Shown here one piece after another: positions 45,036-58,413 of a stretch of 64,000 bases of DNA. Under the pieces are notes generated by a model, which saw only the letters and a program-made list of their open reading frames with translations, had not been told where the DNA came from and did no database searches. Each line of letters opens with the position of its first letter. Position 1 is the first letter of the stretch. The position numbers and the translations under genes were made by a program. Location of the stretch: the NCBI GenBank assembly GCA_028023455.1, contig JAQFVV010012416.1:359001-423000 (forward strand), given 5' to 3'. Source of the DNA: Epiperipatus broadwayi (lineage: Eukaryota > Onychophora > Udeonychophora > Euonychophora > Peripatidae).

Positions 45036-45850
45036 TTAATAACAATTATGTGCCAGTATAAGAGATGGTGTTCATATCAATAGTACACACTCGGATCTTA
45101 AAAATCATATAATATCTACAATGGGCCGTAGATAGAAGATAAAAATCATGATATTAATATTCTGAACCCATATTTTCCAAAATACAATCAAAAGCTTAAT
45201 TTCAAAATGAATCTAAAATCTATTCAAATAAGAGGAGCTATTTTATCTTAAATCAAGAGTCTATTTAGAACACAAACTTGCAGGTTTAAAATGCTTTTTG
45301 TATAGAAACATGAATTTATGCAAGTATGAGACTGATAGGAAAGGCAATATTGATGCTTAGGTCAATGATCTTACTAATCTCGATATAATGGAAATATGAC
45401 AATGCAAACAATTGATAAATTCTACACTAACTTAAATAAAAATACCCACAACATGCCAAAGGCATAAATAAGCCTTCCATATGTCCATAAAATATCCAAA
45501 AAAAACCTAATAAATATATGTTCTGACACATATAATGTTAGCTTTGAATCATCTCCATCACTAAACAACTTGTTAAATAATTCAAAAGTCAAAATCCCTT
45601 TGGAGCACACTTCTTATGTGGTTTACAAAATTACATGTAGTGCTTCATTTTGTAATTCTGTGTATTATGGAGAATTGAGGGTGACTAGATTTATGAGTAT
45701 CACCCAGCATATATATTTATACAATAGAGCAAAACAAAATGAATATAATTTAATTTTTCTTGATCACAAGTTTGCTATGGATCATATTTTCAGACCTACT
45801 AATATAAGCATGGCTTGTGCCAAAAGAGATGATAAAAAACAAAAATAAAA
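45036..45850 (+). pseudogene. Penelope-like element, C-terminal part with GIY-YIG endonuclease (broken)
   Basis: Continuation of the PLE. A plus-strand frame at about 45590-45845 reads LEHTSYVVYKITCSASFCNS then VYYGELRVTRFMSITQHIYL. It matches the PLE-associated GIY-YIG nuclease: VVYKI-C (GIY position), VYYGE-R (YIG position), R-x-x-x-HI. The expected Thr after Gly-Glu and nearby residues are changed by small indels. Upstream coding is unreadable through many stops. PLEs use this nuclease to open the target. Confidence 0.65.
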
Positions 45851-45904
45851 GGAAGCATAGGCAAAGGCAATGAATTCAAATGCTTAACAAAAAGGATTCA
45901 TGCA

Positions 45905-46078
45905 TTCCATTGTTCAAAAATGAAATATTTAAATGCCTCATTTACATAATATATTTCATCCCTACACAGGCATAATTTTCAATTACTAAAGAAGTGTAAT
46001 GTAAAAGTATTGAATATTAACTATTACCTTTGTTAATACTCAATTATAAAGGTACAACTTTGTAATGTAATAATTACA
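45905..46078. other. AT-rich spacer
   Basis: Nothing supported. Confidence 0.5.
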
Positions 46079-46099
46079 TAATTGATTATATTATATATA

Positions 46100-46119
46100 T
46101 ATATAATTATTAATTACAG

Positions 46120-46157
<38 letters not shown>

Positions 46158-46172
46158 CTGTAATTAATAGTT
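46100..46172. repeat. (TA)n palindrome
   Basis: TATTAATTACAG on the left and CTGTAATTAATA on the right are exact inverses around about 20 TA units, so the whole block can extrude as a cruciform. Confidence 0.9.
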
Positions 46173-46332
46173 AGACTTATAAAATACACTGTACCAGTAT
46201 TATTACTAACTTATATAAATAATATTAAGTTATTGCCAGTTTACAGCATAAAGATTCCTAATAGTAGAATCAGAACTATGTTTATTTTATATATGTATTA
46301 TGTCAAGCAAACAAGATTTTAACAAGCTTTGC

Positions 46333-46395
46333 AGGATATCCTCAACCCCAGACCAGTTTCTGCTACTGGTGTCTTCAGTGAAGTGCTAGGATATT
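46333..46395 (-). ncRNA. Hammerhead, left arm (weak stem II)
   Basis: Minus strand: CTTCA, CTGAAGA, CAC-CAGTA-GCA, GAAAC, TGGTC, TGGGG. Core boxes are valid, since the variable position tolerates A. Stem II has two mismatches relative to the inferred TGC/GCA. Confidence 0.6.
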
Positions 46396-46416
46396 CCAGC
46401 ATTAGATCTAATGCTT

Positions 46417-46473
46417 GAATATGCTAGCACCTCACTGAGGATGTCAGTAGCATAAACCGGTCTGGGGATATTC
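46417..46473 (+). ncRNA. Hammerhead, right arm (core mutated)
   Basis: Plus strand: outer stem GAATAT, CCTCA, CTGAGGA, stem II TGT-CAGTA-GCA, then TAAAC where GAAAC is expected, CGGTC, TGGGG and ATATTC closing stem I exactly. One change at the first base of GAAA should inactivate it. Confidence 0.65.
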
Positions 46474-46500
46474 TGCAAAGCTTGTTATGAGCTTATTTGT

Positions 46501-49319
46501 GAGCTCTATATATAACATTTGTAATACAAGCTTATTAATTTAGGTCATGTGACATCTGACTTGATTTTTTTTTTGTAATTGTATTTCAAACAAGTACAGA
46601 AGCAATGATATCTGATATTTAACAGATGCTCATTCAACTAAAATGCAATAATTTAAGTTTTGGTTCTCCAATGTCCACAACTATGCATTTAGAGAACTAA
46701 ATGTGTTTTAAAAACACATTACATTGAAGCAACAAACTACACTGTATGAATACACATCTACAATTTAACAAAATGTAAATAAACAAACAAAAGTGTAAAT
46801 AAATAAAAAAACAACAACAAATTAATCAACTTAATAGATTTTATGATATGAGAGTAGCCATTTTTCTGACTCTGAGTGCTGTATGCAATTACATTTAAAA
46901 TAAAAATTATAAAAAAATTGTAAATAAATTTTACAATATGCTAGCAGTTGTTTTTCCATCTCAGAATGCCAAACATAATTAATTTAATCATAGAATTCTT
47001 CCTTATATGTTGGTAGCATATACATTTTATTTTTCTTTATAGTCATTTCTGAATTTGATGGGATTGTATAATAAAATATTTTCTAAGAATTTTACAAAAT
47101 TTGAAAAAAAATACATAAAGTTGATACTGACTTAAAAACATCAAAACCATTAGAGAGATCATAGTTTTTGATCAAGACTACTATTATGTTTCTACAAGAG
47201 AAAAAGGTTATTGAAAAGAAAACACTCGGAATGTATATAATTGTGATGAAAGTCAGACATTTTATTTTATTTAAAAATACTGCACAATAAGTTTTTTTTT
47301 TTAATTTATTTTTATTTTTGCAATGAGTGAATGAATTAATATATACTCAGTAAAATATCTGTAAATGTATCATTTCAATTTATTATTAATCTGTTAAAAA
47401 ACTTCTTCCATCCATTCTTGCCCCCTAGTGATGATTTTGCTAAACTTCAAATTTTTATTCATCAAATTTACATGTATTTTTTTATTATACCTTCAGAAAT
47501 TTTGCATTATTTGTTAGGAAATGAAAACTATTTTTATATATTTCTTTTTAGTTCTACAAATTTAGAAAATTTGTAAATTGCATTAACAAGCAGATTGATA
47601 AAAAGTCCATTTTATTCTATTGATCATTTATCCATAACACTGGTAGATATTTAAAATTTAAAAAAAATATACAGTTATCCTCAATCAGTTTTTAAATTGT
47701 AAATTTTTTTTATTCAGACCACCCAAACTAATGAAATTCTATTTAAAATTATAAAATATTATTTATAAATTTTTTATAAAATAACAAAAGTAATCCTGTA
47801 GGAGTTTTTATATATCCTTTTTTTTTCAACCAATCACAAATTACGACCGTTTTATTTGCTTTGGTCTTCTAAAAATAAAAATAAAACCCTGTAACCTAAT
47901 TACATTTCTCTTCTAAAATCACAATATTTTGTACAAGAAATCAATAAGAAGTAAAATAATTATGTGAAAATACATTTTTGTTATTGAAATCAAAATAATT
48001 CTGTAACAGTTTATTTAAAAAAATTTATTCGGCCAATTACAAACTATTACCATAATCTGATTCTTTTGTCTAGTAAAAGCTTCTTCTAAAAGTAATTAGA
48101 ACCTGAAGCCTAATAATATTATTTTTCAAAATAATAAATATTATAACAATATTTGATGCAGGACATTAATAATAAGTAAAAAAAATTATAGGAAATATAC
48201 ATTTTTATTATTGAAATGAAAAAAAAAGAGAAAACAACTAAAAGCACTTTCATGTGGAAAAAATAAGAAACTATCAAATGCTATTAAAGAGAAACTTTCA
48301 GATATGACTGAGGTTGATAAAATGAAAATTTACACCACCTATGAACAATTTTTATAAGTAAATTATTGATATTATGTTAGTTTTTGATTTTCTCATTAGA
48401 ATGAGTCCAAAATCAATGTTATAACATTAAAGATAGCCTCAGAAGCACTATTTAAAACATCCTCTGAGTTGTGGATAGTGAAGCATAATGGAATCAAACC
48501 ATAATAACCACATTAAAAATTAATAACTGTATTATTACATTTTTAAAATTTTATTTATACTATAGTCTTAATTTATGCATGTATACTATACATATAATTT
48601 TTTTTGTATTATACATATATAAATGTTGAAAAGTTTTGTACACTTGCTGTGCAATAAATACTACATATACTACTTTAATCAAAGTTTATCAATAAAATTT
48701 GAACTATTTTCTATGATAAATAATATATGTGAGAGGAGCTTGAAACAAAATATAGAGGATATCGCAAGTCCACTGTATTTTATTTAACATTAGAGAAATG
48801 TAAAATGTTTAAATAAGAGCAAACAGAATTATATGTACATGCACATTAAAAATATTTATGAAGTGATCATTTTCAAATGTGGATACTATAAGAATCCTTA
48901 TTGAATTAGATGTTCTAATGACATTTTAATAAATTTAAAAATAATGCCCCTTTATATCAATCCAATCCATTAATCAAATGAAAAAAATGAATTCACTTTT
49001 ATGTAGTCTCCAAGTTCTTACATGTATGCAACTCAATCATATTTCATAGAGGTGAGAGCAACATTTTTAGCAAAGTCTCTAACCACCTTTTTTAAGATCA
49101 CAATACAGATGTAAATTATTTAATTTTCATAACTATATAAACAAATACTGGCTAATAAATATGTAATGCAGAGTGGGGCTTACATCAGTAGTTTGCTTAA
49201 AACTGTGAATTTCCAGCATATCAATGTAAAGGAATTAATAAGAATATTTACCTTGAACACTATTTAGCAGTGATATTAAACCCACTGATCATAAACAAAC
49301 ATCTATTAACTGAGAGCAT
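46501..49319. other. AT-rich spacer, no gene seen
   Basis: Nothing supported. Confidence 0.5.
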
Positions 49320-49324
49320 AGCTG

Positions 49325-49720
49325 AAATTTCTTAGCATTTAAGAGTGATTTGGTACTCTATATTCACTTTCAGCTAGGATTATGCACTGGGATTATTTCT
49401 TACATATTGGGAATTTGCAAAGATTAGGATGACCAGTATTTCATCTTTGTTTGTATGTGTATATTAAACATGTTTGTTTACAAGCACTTTAAAATTATTG
49501 CTTATTTAAATGTCACTCTCTTTGTTTGAATAAGTCTGATTTTCAATACTTAACATTATTGCAGCTTACGATTCAAAGAGATACTTTTTTGGATTGGCTG
49601 TTTGAGAGTCAGATATTTATATACATATTCACGTAAGGCATTGCTGATGTTTCTTAAAGTTTGAGAGTGATTTGGTATTTGATATTCAATTTCAGCTAGC
49701 ATTATGCACTGAGATTTTAT
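49325..49720. repeat. Local duplication, about 78 bp, two copies
   Basis: 49325-49400 and 49645-49720 share GAGTGATTTGGTA, then TTTCAGCTAG and ATTATGCACTG; they are separated by about 245 bases. Confidence 0.65.
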
Positions 49721-51302
49721 ATATATATATATTGTAACCGTAAATTGCCGATGTCCAGCTAATGCCATCGAAGGCCATTGCCCTCTCAACTACCTATCAT
49801 GTATGAACACGTTGCGGCATTATAAATTGTAACCGCAAATTGTGTGGTCCCAACTACGTAACGTAAGTGCACTAAGAATCTTAACTTCGATCACAGATCA
49901 ATTCCCTTTGCACATTATCAGCTATTAAGAGCTGTAACCAAAAAAACATATCATACTATCTATTTCATGCACCAAAGACCACAATCAACATCTGGAGCAA
50001 CTTACCATAGACCAAACTAATGATCTAACATAAACTTTTTACAATTTATTTGATCGCAGCCAGGGTATACCGCGAAGACCTATCATAGTATTATTATAAA
50101 ACACATTAAACAAATTATAAGTGCAATGTTATTATTTTCAAACCCTAATTTGCGATTTTTATTGTATGAGACCCGATGGCCGACCATGTACAAGATGGCG
50201 TAATTTGTGGAACTACATAAGATTATGAAATTTTAAACCATCTATATGATTTTTAATACGAATGCTAGTCCAGGTAAAGCTTTGCAATAAATAAATATAA
50301 ATACTTGGGTTCTGATTTTATAGTTTATCATATTACTGAGACTCTTATTATACTGACAAATGACAATTTAAAAACGTTAAGTAAATATATTTAATCATGT
50401 CATTATTTGGTAAATCTGTTTACAAGTTTAATAATTCATTTATGATTTTATACTAGAATTAACTACGCAAAGCCACAATGATGGAAAAGGTAAATGGGAT
50501 TTTATTGTACCTTACTCATCATAAACTACCAAAGACGAAAAGCATCTAAATGTTTTCTCAAAAAATATTTATAAACTCTTATATCATGTTGACGATAATA
50601 TGTAATTCAATGTATGCTCTTCAATGTATGCTCTATCCAAAATTTATGATTTCTGATGTTATGAATGACACATAGCAACGGCACAGTAAGTTTAATTATA
50701 AATCAACGTTTATTTACAAATTTATGAACAAATAAGTAATTAATTTCAATATTCTAAATAAAACATAAATAAACAAATCAAATAAATAAATTATAATTCA
50801 ATCGACTTTCTTCAATACATCTCATAGGTACAGTATTTAAAATCTAATCATACCTTATTTCAATCTAATATAATGAATATTGATGAGATTATACGAAATT
50901 CAGCATCAAACCTATGAAATATTGAACGTCATTTCTAGTTTCAATAAATCCCTAATGTACACCTATAATAATATAATAATATGATGTCTGTATGATTTAG
51001 CTATATTGTAATCATTAAATAAAGTGAAAATGTAAACTTACATTCCGGTAAATAATAATCAACCAACAGTTAATTATTATGAAGTACTTGAATAGAATGT
51101 CCTGCTACCATTTAATAATCTAACCGATAAATTATGCTTACAAATGAAGAAGATGATTTAGCAGATTTAACTAAAATACTTTGCCCAACTTATATCTGTG
51201 AAGCAAAACATATTCCTGTGGATGCATTCATCTACATGTAGGAATTAAATAATACTAAACGTTTTGTGTATTTAAACACCCTCATAAAGTAATACGTATA
51301 AT
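49721..51302. other. AT-rich spacer; one short direct repeat
   Basis: ATTGTAACCGTAAATTG (49730) recurs as ATTGTAACCGCAAATTG (49826). No gene seen. Confidence 0.5.
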
Positions 51303-51408
51303 CACACAATTCCGCGGATTAACCACCGGCGCAGGAATGTGTGTAAAATACAAAAATGGCAATTAAAATAATCTGCGGATTAACCACCAGCACAGATTAG
51401 AGCCCTTT
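51303..51408 (+). repeat. Pair of related hairpins with different stems
   Basis: Hairpin 1 is ATTCC / GGAAT, extended after a bulged A by CACAC / GTGTG (about 51303-51342). Hairpin 2 is TAATCTG / CAGATTA (about 51371-51402). The loops are nearly identical (GCGGATTAACCACC then GGCGCA or AGCACA). Function unknown. Confidence 0.5.
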
Positions 51409-52640
51409 AACATTCTAAAAACAACATTATTATTTACTTCACATTAAAGTGCAAAATCATCCTCCTCAGTTCTCTGATCATTCAGAAAACACTAACACTT
51501 TAGCAAATGTGGGTTCTTGCATAATAAAATGTTACACTAATCAGGATAACTAATGTACTAACTTATCTTACTTAAAATAAAACATATGTGTAATGCAATA
51601 TAAGTAATATTAGCATAGGAATATAAATCTGGAAAGACTCACAAAACATTTCACAAAGATTGATATATCTCATGAATTCATTTAGTACTTTTAAGCTTTT
51701 CCGCAAGCGCTATTCTCTTGAATAAATATTTTATTCAACCCCTATTAATTTAAACCTAACAAAATATAACTTATGAACTTCATATGCGAGTTCATATAAT
51801 GATAAAATTAAATTAATGTATTATTCATCAAATATATAAAATTTAACGGTGTGTGTGTGATAAAACTAAATGTAAAGCATTTTATAGTTCAATACATGAA
51901 TTTTAGCAGATGTGTGTATTACAAATTGGATTGTATAGCATTTTATAACTCCTAATGTGATCCGTGGAATCCATGTACGATGTGTAGAATAATGAGTATA
52001 CGAGGTAATAGCTATAACTGTAGTTAAATTCCATACATGCAATTCTATCCATTTGATTAGTTATTATAAGCAATATTAGATTAATGATTTTGCGTGGCTC
52101 CCCAAACATGAAACAATTTTAAAACATGATACGCAGAATTTAAATGAAAATGTTTTTCATAAAGTTATTAATCTCTACATTTCTCTATTAAAAATGTTCC
52201 AAGTCTATCACATCCATGCAAGTATTTATTTATCCATGCGTTAATCCAGGAATACTAATTACAGCAATTAATTTATTCATTTCAAACCGACGATAAAATT
52301 ATAAAATAGCTTTGATTAATTATTTGAAAACTGTTGATTATCCAAATGTTAAACAAATTAACTCGCAAATATTACTGGCATTGTAAAGTTAAATATCAAT
52401 CAATATTATATTTTATCAGAATTAAAAAACGGAAATATTAAAATATTTTGATAACTTTAACATTTTACTTTAACTTAAAATTCTTCTTTTTCATAAAACT
52501 TCTGTAATTAAAATACTTATTTAATTTTTCCAAATTGTAGAATAATAAATATTTCAAAACATACCAAAATCCTGTATTTAATTCTTTCAAACTTAAACTG
52601 GGAAGCTCCGACATTTCAAAATGTAAGATTGGAAATTATT
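51409..52640. other. AT-rich spacer, no gene seen
   Basis: Nothing supported. Confidence 0.5.
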
Positions 52641-52642
52641 AC

Positions 52643-53180
52643 CGGTGATTCGATCCACTTGGCCAGCCGACTTGAACAGACTTTTAAATTTAGCAATTCA
52701 TTTTATACTTGATCACCACTATGTTATATTTACATTTATAGCAAGTTTTGTGGTAATCCGTTTACTTATTAACTATTTCAAAATAAGCTTATCAAATTTA
52801 CACCATTTGCCTTTACCATTTTCTTTTCTTTCCTCCCTCCAAAAGCAAACTATCAGACGATCTTCCCTTAATTCGCGCTCTTTTTTTTTTTTTTACATTG
52901 AGACGCATACGTAATTACTGTATTTATTTTTAATAATTAATTTAAATTGAACAAATGGTTTTTTTAATTCAATAGAAATAATTTTTAAGATCATTTTAAA
53001 CAAATAAAAATATAGTATTATTTTTAATACTATTTTACCAAATTTTAATGTGTTGTCAAATTTTAAAAAGTTAAACGTTTTGATATAAGTTAGTATATGG
53101 GAAGAAGCAAACTTAAATTTATTAAAATAATATAAGAAAGTAATCTGTTCAAAGTGCAGCTCAAGCCAATCGAATCACCA
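52643..53180. mobile_element. Possible MITE with about 40-bp terminal inverted repeats
   Basis: The left end GGTGATTCGATCCACTTGG ... TTGAACAGA (52643-52681) and the inverse of the right end GGTGATTCGATTGGCTTGAG ... TTTGAACAGA match at both edges with a diverged middle. The interior is AT-rich without a transposase. No clear target duplication was found, so the superfamily is unknown. Confidence 0.5.
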
Positions 53181-56100
53181 AAAGAAGAAAGAGAAATTTT
53201 TATACTAGTTACATCAATTAATATATTTTATACCAAAATATATGGTTACAATATATTGTAGCCTTTTGGTTTATACCATCTATAAACCAAATGTAATAAA
53301 ATGAAGTAATTGTGGAAAAAAAAATTTTTTGATGTAAGAAAAGTTAAAAGTTTTATTTGAGAAGGTAATCGCTATATGGCTCACAAGTAACATATATAGA
53401 GACAGTTTGTGTTTGTATAAAATGTCTATTACTAAAGAGATGATGAGAATTAAGATTGAAATGATTGGCAGTAGCTTTAGTTAACAGTTTCTTTCTAGAG
53501 AATAAGTTTAGAATTATAGGGGTTTATAGTGAATATTTATGTTTATGATTATCAGAAATTATAATTGATTTTATGCTTGCAATTATAAGAAATTATGATG
53601 GATATTTTATATTCATATAATCTAAATAATCAGTTTTCTGTTTCATGATCTGCACATGTATGTGTGTGTAATACAGATATATGAGTTTGATTTTTTTTTC
53701 TTTCCTTTATAGAAATTGACATGATTTTCTATATTATTAAAAATGTAAATCTAAATAAGAAATTATTTAGATCAAATGAATGTAACCTTTGTTTGACCAA
53801 AAGATGTTAGTAAGCTTATGTTTTTAATTAGATCTTCCATTGACTAATTTTCCATAAATTAATCATCAATGTGTTAATTGAAGAGATCTGGTTTCAGATC
53901 AGTCAAAGTTGTTGGAAAGGTAACACTTAAGAAAGAGTCATTGTTCATTCTAAGTGGGGATTTTTTAATTAGACTTGAAGAGGAACCACTGGGGGAGGGG
54001 TTTAACATATGTTTTCTTTTCTCTCTTTTACCCTATAAAAACTGAGAAAAGTGAATAGGAGAAGAACTTTTGCTAATTGAGAACAACGGGCTAACTAAGA
54101 ATTAATCTCCAAGTTTTTGTTTTTTTTTATTTTCTTTCTCAGAATTTAATAATGTATGTAAGTTTTATAGTATACCAAAATATGAATTTCTAATTCATCT
54201 ATAGGTGGTGTATATTTCTTTTTCTCACATCAATTATGAAGGAATCAGCTTTTGATAAGCCATTTTATACTAAATGCTGCAACTTATCCATTCTCCTTAT
54301 TAAAAATTAATTGAAGGAGGGAACTGTCAAATTTTTGTATGCAATTAAAAGACCGATTGATACTATAAGAATTATTTGGCTGTTTAAAATTCATTTGAAG
54401 AAACTGCAGCAAACTTCTGTAAAATGTTTAAAAAGTTAATTCATGTTAGTAATCAGAAACTGCTTGTTGTCTATAATGAACCTTTAAATGGAAAGGAAGA
54501 AGAAAGGGAGGCAAATGAATTCAAATCCAGAAAGAAACTCATCAAAAAATGAAAGGTAATCAACAGAACTCCTTTAAATTTATTAATTTACCCTGTAGCT
54601 ACATTTTGATTTAAATAACTATCTACATTTTTTATCTATCTTTATTCAAATGACTGTCTGTGTATTGTTTTATACACATTTGATTTAAAATAACTGTCTG
54701 ACATGCAATTATATAGCTATCTCAAGTAAAATGAACTGAATATATTAACTGATTGATGGACAGTGGAAGGAAAGACATTTAAAAGAGACTATCTGTAATG
54801 TTGATATTTATATATTTCATTTTGTTTATATAATATGTCACACTCTAATCACTAGGTTATCTTAATGTAATAATTTTTTTTATTTATGTTAGAAATGTTT
54901 AAGAGAAGGGAAAATGATTTTGATACCATTTAAGTATAGATGCTCACGTAAATTTAAATTTAAAAGTAAAGAGAGAAATGATATAAATATTTTTATATTC
55001 TTAACAAAATTTTAATTTGGGCTTAATATTAAATATAAAGAGTGAGTGGATGAATGGTCGTGAAATCTATTATTATGCTATAAGTGTTGATTTGTTATTA
55101 ATATAAATATTAAGTATGTTGTTGGCTTGACTGTTTAAAATTGAAATGATTCATATATGTTTTGATTTGGGATCTGGTTAGTCTTTGTCATTTATCTAGG
55201 CTGGAATCAATGTATGTGTGGGCATATATAAAGCTATAAATGCTTGTCATTACTAATATAAAGTAATCCTACCACCCAACAGATGGGAAATAGCTGTCTC
55301 ATGATTTATTTACCATGGCAGTGGAGATGACTGAGTTTCACTCCATTTATTTTATTAAGATAGGGAATTATTAATAAAGTTACTGTTTAATTGTAGAAAA
55401 TGTTTTGCATGCCAATATAGAGAGGAGGTGTCTAGGCAGGAGCTCTTTACACAATTCTGGATCTTAGGACAAGATCTCTCTCTGGCTCAAGCAAACAGTT
55501 TGTTGTCATTGTTTTTTTTAATTTCCTTTACCAAGATGCTGCTGTGTGTGCATTATAAATACTGCATGGTGATATGGGATATGATGAGAGTTTTTCTTAT
55601 GTGGGACACAATAAAGTTGCCCTGAAAGGATAAGGATTCAGTCAGATGTATATGTATGATGAGGAATGACAAAGATTTTAATTAATAAACTAACCGATCT
55701 GTGTTGATTTTTTTTGAATGATGGTAAGTTGAGGTCATCAAGCTGAGTGGACATACTGACCTATTAAGATATACAGTCAAAACATAAAGATCTGACAGGC
55801 ATGAATGTAAAAGTGTGGGTTTTGAATTTAAACCCATTTGCAAGATCAGTAGGGGATTTTTTTATGGCGTATCATCCTTCTTCATTAGAAATGTGAAAAT
55901 TATTGCTTGATAAAATGATTTAGAAATTTAAGATTATTTCACATTGCTAGTTAGAATAATTGAAATGAATACATTATTTTGGAATAGGCCAATGGACACT
56001 GTTTACAATAAAAGGGGGGGAAGTAGAAATTTATAGGTTTTCTTCTCTTTTGAGATATAAGTTTTCTTAAAGCTAAAATATACGGAATTCTGATTCCATG

Positions 56101-58413
56101 TGTGAGCATTTGTGTTTATTATTATTATTAATTATTAATTTGATAAATAAATGGGTCAAAACAATAAATAAGTCATCTAAAAAATTAGTTAATTTAAACA
56201 TTTATTCTAAACATGTATTCGAATCATAGTTTTTGGTAAATCTGAATCATATATTTAAGTGCAAGAATGTTATATTTGGGTATGTTTTATTTCTTTTTAT
56301 CATTATTGTTAACGTAATAAAATTAATTAGTGTTATAAAATCTACATTGGGTCTTGTGTTTTGATGCTTCAAATATCTCCAGAATCTATATATCCAGCAC
56401 CTATAGTTAAAGTCATATTAGTTCATATTTAAATTTAATTATTTATTTTATAATGATACTTTATTTCCAAGATCGATTTGCAGTAGTCATTATTATATTG
56501 TTTCCATATTCGATTCACATAGTTAATTTTATATTGATAATTTATTCCCATGATTGAATTACAGTGTTGATTTTATATTGATTATTTTTATATTCGATTT
56601 GCATAATTCATTTTATATAAGTTACCTTTACAAAATTCATTTTTACATAATTTATTTCGTAATTAATTTGCATACTCTGATTTTATGATTTATTTCCGTA
56701 CATTACTCTCATAAGTAAATTTTGATTGATTTATCTGATTGATGTCCATGGTTTACTTCCATAGTTTACTTTTGCAAAACATGATAGGTTTAAAGTTATT
56801 GATTAAAATTTGGTCAATAAATTAGAAATAATAGAATAAAGATAACAGGGAACAGTTAGGTTAAGTTTAATAAATTTAATCTTTTGATTCATTGTAATGT
56901 TGTGAATATTGGGAGCAGACATAAAATCCCTTTTCTGCTCTCGGTGTTTAGAGTGATTCCCACTATTAAACTTGTATTAAAATTTATTTTAGCATATATG
57001 GGATCATATCCATTACAATGTAATCACTTGTAAGTGTACCTCTTGACAGATCTAGACCTTGAGAAAGAGCAGTTCAATTATTAATCTAAGAGCTAGTTTG
57101 GAAGTCAAGTAGCATATTATAATAAAATAATTATACTATTATAACAATAGGGATCATGAATTGATAGTTGATCAAAAGATATATGTGTATTTTGAGAAAT
57201 AACATTAGGAATGCTCAGATTAGAGAACATAACACAAACATTCCGTGTTATATAATTGTACCTATTGAAAGTGATAAATGCTGAGAACGAAGAATAAAGT
57301 AATGGAATTAAATGGGGAGGATTTATTTGTGATAATTTTGTCCAATATTAAATTAAATGATGGTTTTATATTATGAACATAGATTATGAGTTCTCTGCAT
57401 TAATTACTGATTTATTTCCAGTCAGATATAAATGAGAACTGTATATAGTATTTTCTGTAGTTACCACTCAAGATCAGATATTTATAATAAAGTTGTGGAA
57501 GAAAGTTGTCTCATTATTATGAATTTTATAATAAATTTATTATGAAATATTTGCATGACTAATGCTAGGTTTGAAATTAAGACCACTTAGATTGAATGGT
57601 TTTATCAATATTATTGTTATTATTATTTTTTGAGAGACAATTTAATTACTTTCCCCAGTATCTCCTATAGTCCTAAATATGGCTAATGATGATGATCTCT
57701 GGTGGGCATTACAGTTTATAGCTGCAATTTGGTGCCCCCGGTATATATGATCCTAAGGTATAAAATTCAATTGACTAGCTACTGGAAATAAATGAGAGTT
57801 TATTGAGGTTGAATAAGTGAAAGAGTGCGTGGAGAAATATATATATATGTATCATTTTAAGGTTTGCTATTATTGAGATATAGATCTTTAAACAGAGGGC
57901 ATTACTGGATATTTGTAATTGTATAATGGTTTGTATATTTTCTATAATTATTTCAGTTAGTGTTAACAGTAATTTTCTTTTCATATATAAATGATATATT
58001 TTGCAGGTTCATCAATGTGTGATTTTTGTTCCAAATATACTGATTTTTCAGTTTAATTACACTAGCTAACAATTGTGTAATGAATAGAATATTATAAAGA
58101 TGATTGTAGAGATAGCATAAACAGTGACTTATAACAATGTTAAGGTATGTTTGATAAATACAAGTATATAAAATTGAGAAAAAACACATATTACTGTGAA
58201 GATTTCATTTTATTTTTCAATTTTTTATACCTGTATTTTTCTATTAGTGGAACTTCAACAGTTATAAATCACATTGACAGCATCTCTATGACCACCTTTA
58301 TAGTATTCTATTAATCTCCCAATTGTTGACTTGTGTGATAAACCAGTGTTGGGATATTAATCTAGTATATTGTAGTATTAACCACTGGGAAAAGTTTATA
58401 TATATATATATAT
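53181..58413. other. AT-rich, possibly old LTR-element remains, no gene seen
   Basis: A G-rich run followed by CCTATAAAAACTGAG (54031-54046) looks like an LTR-type promoter, and ATTTGGTGCCCCCGG (57727-57741) resembles a primer-binding site. No matching repeat or pol frame supports this. 55250-55640 has mixed composition and a 65-codon chance frame. Confidence 0.3.

Larger units (their letters stand above)
46315..46500. mobile_element. Second palindromic hammerhead repeat (PLE-like)
   Basis: The left arm AACAAGCTTTGCAGGATATC and inverse right arm AACAAGCTTTGCAGAATATC pair over about 85 bases around AGATCT at 46406-46411. Each arm holds a Penelope-type hammerhead pointing outwards. The sequence is unrelated to the 44.7 kb repeat except for the ribozyme core, so it derives from another PLE family. 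Confidence 0.7.

Noticed and set aside
52645-52914. 89-codon plus-strand frame with hydrophobic segments
   Set aside because: It has no ATG at its start and lies inside the inverted-end element; hydrophobicity follows from T-rich codons.
57727-57741. Primer-binding-site-like TTTGGTGCCCCCGG marking another LTR element
   Set aside because: No matching pair of LTRs or pol frame was found around it.
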